Assembly: GCA_046765875.1 (NCBI GenBank)
Contig: JBKPSJ010000263.1
Span: 1 to 9,815 of the forward strand
Reading direction: 5' to 3'
DNA from: DASRHY01 sp046765875
Lineage (GTDB): Bacteria > Actinomycetota > Actinomycetes > Propionibacteriales > Kribbellaceae
DNA: 9,815 nucleotides
The notes under the pieces were generated by a model. It searched no databases, had not been told where the DNA came from, and saw only the letters and a program-made list of their open reading frames with translations. Both the position numbers and the translations under genes were made by a program. Of this stretch, positions 7,321 to 9,815 are shown piece by piece. Within the stretch, counting starts at the first letter, position 1. Each line of letters starts with the position of its first letter.

Positions 7321-7869
7321 GTGACGAGCTACCTGGTGATTAGTGCTACGCGGGCGGAGGCGCGGTACGTGCCGCACGGGTGGGACGTCCTCGTTACCGG
7401 GGTCGGCAAGGTGGCCGCGGCGACGGTGACCGCGCAGGCGCTGGCGACCCGTGACACCCGGGACCTGACGGTCGTTAACGTCGGCTCGGCCGGTGCGTTG
7501 CGCGACGGTCTGACAGGGGTCTTCACGCCGGGCACGGTGCTCAATCACGACATGAACGCCGACCTGGTCCGCTCGCTCGGACTGGATCCGGTCGAGACGA
7601 TCGAGGTGCCGGGCGGTGACGGTACGGTGCTCGCGTCGGGTGACACGTTCGTGGTCGATCCCGTGATGCGGGACCGGCTCGCGCAGCGGGCGCATCTGGT
7701 CGACATGGAGGCGTACGGCGTGGCCTTCGCGTGCCGGCACTTCGGCGTACCGCTGAAACTTGTGAAGCACGTGTCGGACAGTGCCGACGAGTCGGCGCTG
7801 GCCTGGCCCGACCTGGTCGACGCGAGCGCTCGCGCACTGGGGGACTGGCTACGCACCTGGCAGGCTTGA
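7321..7869 (+). CDS. Short nucleosidase of the PNP/MTA-SAH nucleosidase family
   Basis: A 182-residue member of the purine/uridine phosphorylase (PNP_UDP_1) fold. Motifs in order are ISATRAEA near the N-terminus, GVGKVAAA, VVNVGSAGALRDGL, VDMEAYG and HVSDSADE. The residues matching the MTA/SAH nucleosidase active site are present: Glu13 (E. coli Glu12), Glu130 in the DME motif (Glu174) and Asp153 in the SDSAD motif (Asp197). It is therefore probably active in cleaving adenine from methylthioadenosine or S-adenosylhomocysteine, or a related nucleoside. At 182 residues it is clearly shorter than typical MTANs (about 230), with compact loops. GTG 7321 has a strong GGAGGG site 6 nt upstream. It follows ispG by 48 bases and may be co-transcribed or use its own TACCGT box (7286-7291). 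Substrate is uncertain. Confidence 0.82.
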   Translation: MTSYLVISATRAEARYVPHGWDVLVTGVGKVAAATVTAQALATRDTRDLTVVNVGSAGALRDGLTGVFTPGTVLNHDMNADLVRSLGLDPVETIEVPGGDGTVLASGDTFVVDPVMRDRLAQRAHLVDMEAYGVAFACRHFGVPLKLVKHVSDSADESALAWPDLVDASARALGDWLRTWQA

Positions 7870-7897
7870 CCTTGACGTCGGCGTCAAGGTTTAGCGT
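7866..7897 (+). promoter_or_regulatory. MerR-type promoter with 20-bp spacer
   Basis: TTGACC (7866-7871) and TAGCGT (7892-7897) are separated by 20 bp. This overlong spacer is typical of promoters that MerR-family activators bend into a usable shape. The -35 overlaps the TGA stop of the nucleosidase gene. The -10 lies about 20 nt before the MerR ATG, so the leader would be only about a dozen bases with the GGAGGAGG ribosome site at its very 5' end. A competing -35, TTGACG at 7872-7877, would give an unusually short 14-bp spacer. Confidence 0.72.
7869..7890 (+). promoter_or_regulatory. 22-bp palindromic operator of the MerR-family regulator
   Basis: ACCTTGACG and CGTCAAGGT form a perfect 9-bp inverted repeat around the 4-base centre TCGG. 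The palindrome fills the spacer between the -35 and -10 boxes, exactly where MerR-family dimers bind. The regulator encoded immediately downstream is the obvious binder, implying autoregulation and control of the thioredoxin gene. Confidence 0.75.
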
Positions 7898-7916
7898 CGT
7901 ACGGAGGAGGCGTGGG

Positions 7917-8279
7917 ATGCATATCAGCGACCTGGCGGAGCGGGCCGGGGTGACGGTCCGGGCGGTGCGGTACTACGAGTCGCGCGGACTGGTCCGGCCG
8001 GACCGGGCGGCGAACGGCTACCGGACCTACACCGAGCAGGACGTCGCCGTGGTCCGCGAGGTCAAGGCACTGTTGTCGCTCGGGCTGACCGCGGAGCAGA
8101 CGTACCCGTTCGTCGAGTGCCTGCGTGCCGGTAACGACCGGGCCGACGTGTGCCCGCCGGCGCTGGCCGCGTACCGGAGCCGCATCGCCGAGCTCGACGA
8201 CCGGATCGCGGAGCTGACCGTGTTGCGCGGGAAGCTCGCCGGCCTCCTCGCCGATGCCGAGTCCTATCGAAGGAGCTGA
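7917..8279 (+). CDS. MerR-family transcriptional regulator
   Basis: A 120-residue MerR-type regulator. The N-terminal winged helix-turn-helix is clear: MHISDLAERAGVTVRAVRYY at residues 1-20, then GLVRPDRAANGYRTYTEQD. A long C-terminal dimerisation coiled coil follows (about 82-118, with repeated IAELDDRIAEL). Between them lie Cys68 and Cys79 (VECLRAGNDRADVCP), a Cys-X10-Cys pair at the place where MerR relatives bind their effector. This could sense metal or thiol oxidation, but the effector is not known. ATG 7917 is chosen because GGAGGAGG ends 6 nt before it and the HTH starts right there; the longer frame upstream overlaps the nucleosidase gene. The thioredoxin gene follows after 4 nt, so the two form an operon behind a MerR-type palindrome. 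Confidence 0.93.
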   Translation: MHISDLAERAGVTVRAVRYYESRGLVRPDRAANGYRTYTEQDVAVVREVKALLSLGLTAEQTYPFVECLRAGNDRADVCPPALAAYRSRIAELDDRIAELTVLRGKLAGLLADAESYRRS

Positions 8280-8283
8280 ACCT

Positions 8284-8616
8284 ATGCAGGAAGTCGACGA
8301 CCGGACCTTCGACCAGGAGGTCCTGCTGTCCGACGTACCGGTACTGGTGGACTTCTGGGCCGCCTGGTGCCCGCCGTGCCACCAGATCGCGCCCGTGCTG
8401 GAGCAGATCGCGAAAGAGCGCGCCGGCAGGCTGCGGATCGTCAAGATGGACTACGACGCGAACCCCGTGACGCCGACGAACTACCGGGTGATGGGGTTGC
8501 CGACGATGATCCTGTTCGCCGGCGGACGCCCGGTCGCCTCGATGGTGGGGGCGCGCCCGAAGTCCGCCCTGCTGCGTGACATCGACGCGACCCTGGAGTC
8601 GATCCCGGCCGCCTGA
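8284..8616 (+). CDS. Thioredoxin-family protein with CPPC active site
   Basis: A 110-residue single-domain thioredoxin fold, soluble, with no signal peptide. The active site is WCPPC (Cys29, Cys32) where classical thioredoxin has WCGPC. The buried Asp23 and the cis-proline Pro73 (GLPT) match E. coli Asp26 and Pro76. Such proteins exchange disulfides with target proteins; the residues between the cysteines tune redox potential, so its partners may differ from those of the main thioredoxin. ATG 8284 is chosen over an upstream in-frame ATG at 8254 because AAGGAG lies 8 nt before it and the longer form would overlap the MerR gene. It is the second gene of the MerR operon and is followed by a GC-rich hairpin. 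Confidence 0.93.
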   Translation: MQEVDDRTFDQEVLLSDVPVLVDFWAAWCPPCHQIAPVLEQIAKERAGRLRIVKMDYDANPVTPTNYRVMGLPTMILFAGGRPVASMVGARPKSALLRDIDATLESIPAA

Positions 8617-8624
8617 AACCCGGA

Positions 8625-8652
8625 GCGCCGGCGACCGTTCGGCCGCCGGCGC
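8625..8652. terminator. Bidirectional hairpin between convergent genes
   Basis: GCGCCGGCG and CGCCGGCGC form a perfect 9-bp stem with a 10-base loop, in the 43-base gap between the thioredoxin stop and the SnoaL-like stop. There is no clear T-run on either side, which is common for actinobacterial intrinsic terminators. Its position fits termination for both converging transcripts. Confidence 0.7.
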
Positions 8653-8659
8653 GTGGCGG

Positions 8660-9025
8660 TCAGAGCGCGGTCTGCTGGTGGAACACCGACCGCCAGGTGT
8701 CGCCCTCGCGGGTGTAGACGCTGGTCGCGTACGACGAAAGCTCGACCTGGTTGCCCTGGACCTCGGCCACCACCTGAGCCCGGTATGTGACCAGCGCGTT
8801 GTTCTCGTCGAGCTCGATGACGTGGAACTCGGACAGGTCGGTCTTGAGGTACGGGTTCTGGTTCGCGCGGACGCCGGGCACGATCTGCGGCTTGCCCATC
8901 ACGCCGTACTTGCTGACCACCATGGCGTCGTCGCGCAGCACCCGGTCGTAGTAGTCCGCATCGCCTTCCCGGTTGGCCCGCCACATCTCTTGCTCGAGCT
9001 CGATCAGCGTGTCGGCCAGGCTCAT
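8660..9025 (-). CDS. SnoaL/DUF4440-like protein (NTF2-like fold)
   Basis: A 121-residue small protein with the layout of the NTF2-like superfamily. An N-terminal helix (LADTLIELEQEMWRANREGD) precedes YYDRVLRDDAMVVSKYGVMG, and curved-sheet strands follow (NNALVTYRAQVVAEVQ, DTWRSVFHQQTAL). Members of SnoaL-like and DUF4440 families are small cone-shaped proteins acting as enzymes or ligand-binding proteins; the specific role here is unknown. ATG 9025 is supported by GGAGG 8 nt upstream; the longer open frame above it runs into the divergent gene's promoter. It is divergent from the CGNR regulator with a palindrome in between, so that regulator may control it. Its 3' end faces the thioredoxin gene across a shared hairpin. 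Confidence 0.78.
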   Translation of the reverse strand: MSLADTLIELEQEMWRANREGDADYYDRVLRDDAMVVSKYGVMGKPQIVPGVRANQNPYLKTDLSEFHVIELDENNALVTYRAQVVAEVQGNQVELSSYATSVYTREGDTWRSVFHQQTAL

Positions 9026-9044
9026 CGCAGTTTCCTCCAGCGTG

Positions 9045-9054
9045 TAACCGGTTA
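9045..9054. promoter_or_regulatory. Perfect palindrome TAACCGGTTA in a divergent promoter region
   Basis: A 10-bp perfect palindrome lies in the 59-base gap between the SnoaL-like start (9025) and the CGNR regulator start (9085). The AT-flanked, CG-centred form resembles operator half-sites of TetR- or LacI-type repressors. It would fall just upstream of the CGNR promoter and within the leader of the SnoaL-like mRNA. Which protein binds is unknown. Confidence 0.45.
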
Positions 9055-9070
9055 AAGAGGTGTTCCACCG

Positions 9071-9100
9071 ACGATAATGGTGGCGTGGATCCAGGCACAA
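9071..9100 (-). promoter_or_regulatory. Candidate promoter of the SnoaL-like gene
   Basis: On the minus strand TTGTGC (9100-9095) and TATCGT (9076-9071) are separated by 18 bp. This would place the start near 9065 with a leader of about 40 nt that contains the palindrome. The -10 physically overlaps the GATAAT of the divergent gene, so the two promoters may exclude each other. The evidence is only motif match. Confidence 0.3.
9073..9078 (+). promoter_or_regulatory. -10 element of the CGNR regulator gene (leaderless promoter)
   Basis: GATAAT, one base from the TATAAT consensus, ends 6 nt before GTG 9085. This matches the leaderless arrangement at the gcdH-like, AlkA-like and DUF1707 genes. 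A -35 near 9049-9055 would lie across the palindrome. Confidence 0.5.
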
Positions 9101-9705
9101 GGAGTCTGACCGGCGGCGACGGGATGACTTTCCAGTTCGACGCCGGCAGCTTCTGCATGGAGTTGCTGTCGTCCGGCGGACCGCCACCCTGGGACCGGTA
9201 CGAGGTGTGGCACACGCCGGACGATCTGGCGTACTGGCTGACCGAGTCGCGGCTGGCGCTGGGACTGCCGCTGTCCCTGGAGGATCTGCGGATCGGGCCG
9301 GGGGATCTGCGGCGGTTCCGGGAGTTGCGGGACACCATGTGGCGGGTGCTGCCGGCGGTGATCCGCGACGAGCGCCCGGCGGCCGCGGATGTTGCCGTGA
9401 TCAACGAGTTGGCCGTCGAACAGCCGCGGGTCAGGCTCGACCCCGCGACCGGCGACCGCGCATGGGTCAGGCCCGTCACAGGCGAACAGGCCGCCGCGGC
9501 GGCGGCGCGCGAGGCGATCGACCTCATCGGCACCGACCTGTCGTCACGGGTCCGCCAGTGCGAGGGCAGGAACTGCTACCTGATGTTCCTCGACACCTCC
9601 AGGCCGGGCAGTCGCCGCTGGTGCTCGATGCAGCGATGCGGCAACCGTCACAAGGTCACGAGCTATCGTTCCCGGAACAGCAACGTAGGAGAGGGTGATG
9701 AGTGA
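9085..9705 (+). CDS. CGNR zinc-finger protein (ABATE domain, putative transcriptional regulator)
   Basis: A 206-residue protein with the two-part structure of the CGNR family. The N-terminal ABATE-type region begins FQFDAGSFCMELLSSGG and ends near residue 150. The C-terminal zinc finger has Cys159 and Cys164 (CEGRNC), then Cys180 and Cys185 (WCSMQRCGNR). The family name motif CGNR is complete, and FLDTSRPGSRRW before it is typical. These proteins are thought to be DNA-binding regulators in actinobacteria, but few targets are known. GTG 9085 lies 6 nt after GATAAT and is taken as a leaderless start; ATG 9124 (MTFQFDAG) is an alternative that fits usual family N-termini, though without a good ribosome site. 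It overlaps the acetyltransferase start by 4 bases (GTGA). Confidence 0.9.
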   Translation: MDPGTRSLTGGDGMTFQFDAGSFCMELLSSGGPPPWDRYEVWHTPDDLAYWLTESRLALGLPLSLEDLRIGPGDLRRFRELRDTMWRVLPAVIRDERPAAADVAVINELAVEQPRVRLDPATGDRAWVRPVTGEQAAAAAAREAIDLIGTDLSSRVRQCEGRNCYLMFLDTSRPGSRRWCSMQRCGNRHKVTSYRSRNSNVGEGDE

Positions 9706-9815
9706 TCGAGATCCGGTGGGCCGTTGCCGAGGACGAGGACGAACTGCTCGCACTTGACAAGGCTTCCTGGGACGCGCGGTCCGGGTTCCCGTCGATGCAG
9801 GAGCGGGCTTCGTTC
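9702..9815 (+). CDS. GNAT-family N-acetyltransferase (partial, N-terminal 38 residues)
   Basis: The first 38 codons, cut by the right edge. The protein begins IEIRWAVAEDEDELLALDKA after the GTG start, the usual first strand and helix of GNAT acetyltransferases (IRxAxxxDxxxLxxLD pattern). It then continues SWDARSGFPSMQERASF. GTG 9702 overlaps the CGNR gene's TGA as GTGA, and AGGAGAGGG at 9687-9695 provides a ribosome site. ATG 9698 was excluded because that frame closes after about 19 codons. The acetyl-CoA-binding motif lies outside the window, so the family call rests on the N-terminus only. Co-transcription with the CGNR gene is likely. Confidence 0.7.
   Translation, partial: MIEIRWAVAEDEDELLALDKASWDARSGFPSMQERASF

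Noticed and set aside
8254..8283. Upstream in-frame ATG for the thioredoxin at 8254
   Set aside because: It would add 10 residues that overlap the MerR gene and lacks a ribosome site, while ATG 8284 has AAGGAG at a proper distance.
9698..9757. ATG 9698 as start of the last gene
   Set aside because: That frame reaches a stop after about 19 codons; GTG 9702 opens the frame that runs to the window end with a GNAT-like N-terminus.

Overview
The window comes from a high-GC actinobacterium. Codons end mostly in G or C, starts are often GTG, and several genes appear to be read from leaderless mRNAs. The order dxr - site-2 protease - ispG is the arrangement known from mycobacteria and other actinobacteria. 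Protein content and promoter style suggest the Kribbella/Nocardioides group (Propionibacteriales); this is an inference, not a species call.

Layout. (1) Positions 1-475, minus strand: a VapBC-type toxin-antitoxin pair. The VapC toxin is cut by the window edge, and an AT-rich promoter with an inverted repeat lies upstream. (2) 530-1693, minus: a glutaryl-CoA dehydrogenase-like acyl-CoA dehydrogenase, divergent from (3) 1798-2448, plus: a small AlkA-like DNA glycosylase. (4) 2445-3535, minus: a DUF1707 protein translationally coupled to a class I methyltransferase, convergent with the glycosylase gene; the two stop codons interlock. (5) 3576-7272, plus: the core operon dxr (MEP isoprenoid step 2), a Rip1/RseP-like intramembrane metalloprotease and ispG (a late Fe-S step of the MEP pathway). 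(6) 7321-7869: a short MTA/SAH nucleosidase-like protein. (7) 7917-8616: a MerR-family regulator and a CPPC-type thioredoxin in one operon, behind a textbook MerR-type promoter with a 20-bp spacer filled by a 22-bp palindrome. (8) 8660-9025, minus: a SnoaL/DUF4440-like protein. It is divergent from (9) 9085-9705, plus: a CGNR zinc-finger (ABATE) regulator, coupled to the start of a GNAT acetyltransferase that leaves the window.

Coding density is very high and no gap exceeds about 105 bases. No tRNA, rRNA, CRISPR array, insertion sequence or prophage gene was seen. Most of the window is ordinary actinobacterial chromosome. The parts most worth a second look are the MerR/thioredoxin module (possible thiol sensing through a Cys-X10-Cys pair), the repeated leaderless promoter layout including a near-identical 14-mer before two unrelated genes, the palindrome between the SnoaL-like and CGNR genes, and an isolated perfect DnaA box beside the toxin-antitoxin promoter. 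I do not see convincing evidence for an entirely new multi-gene system.
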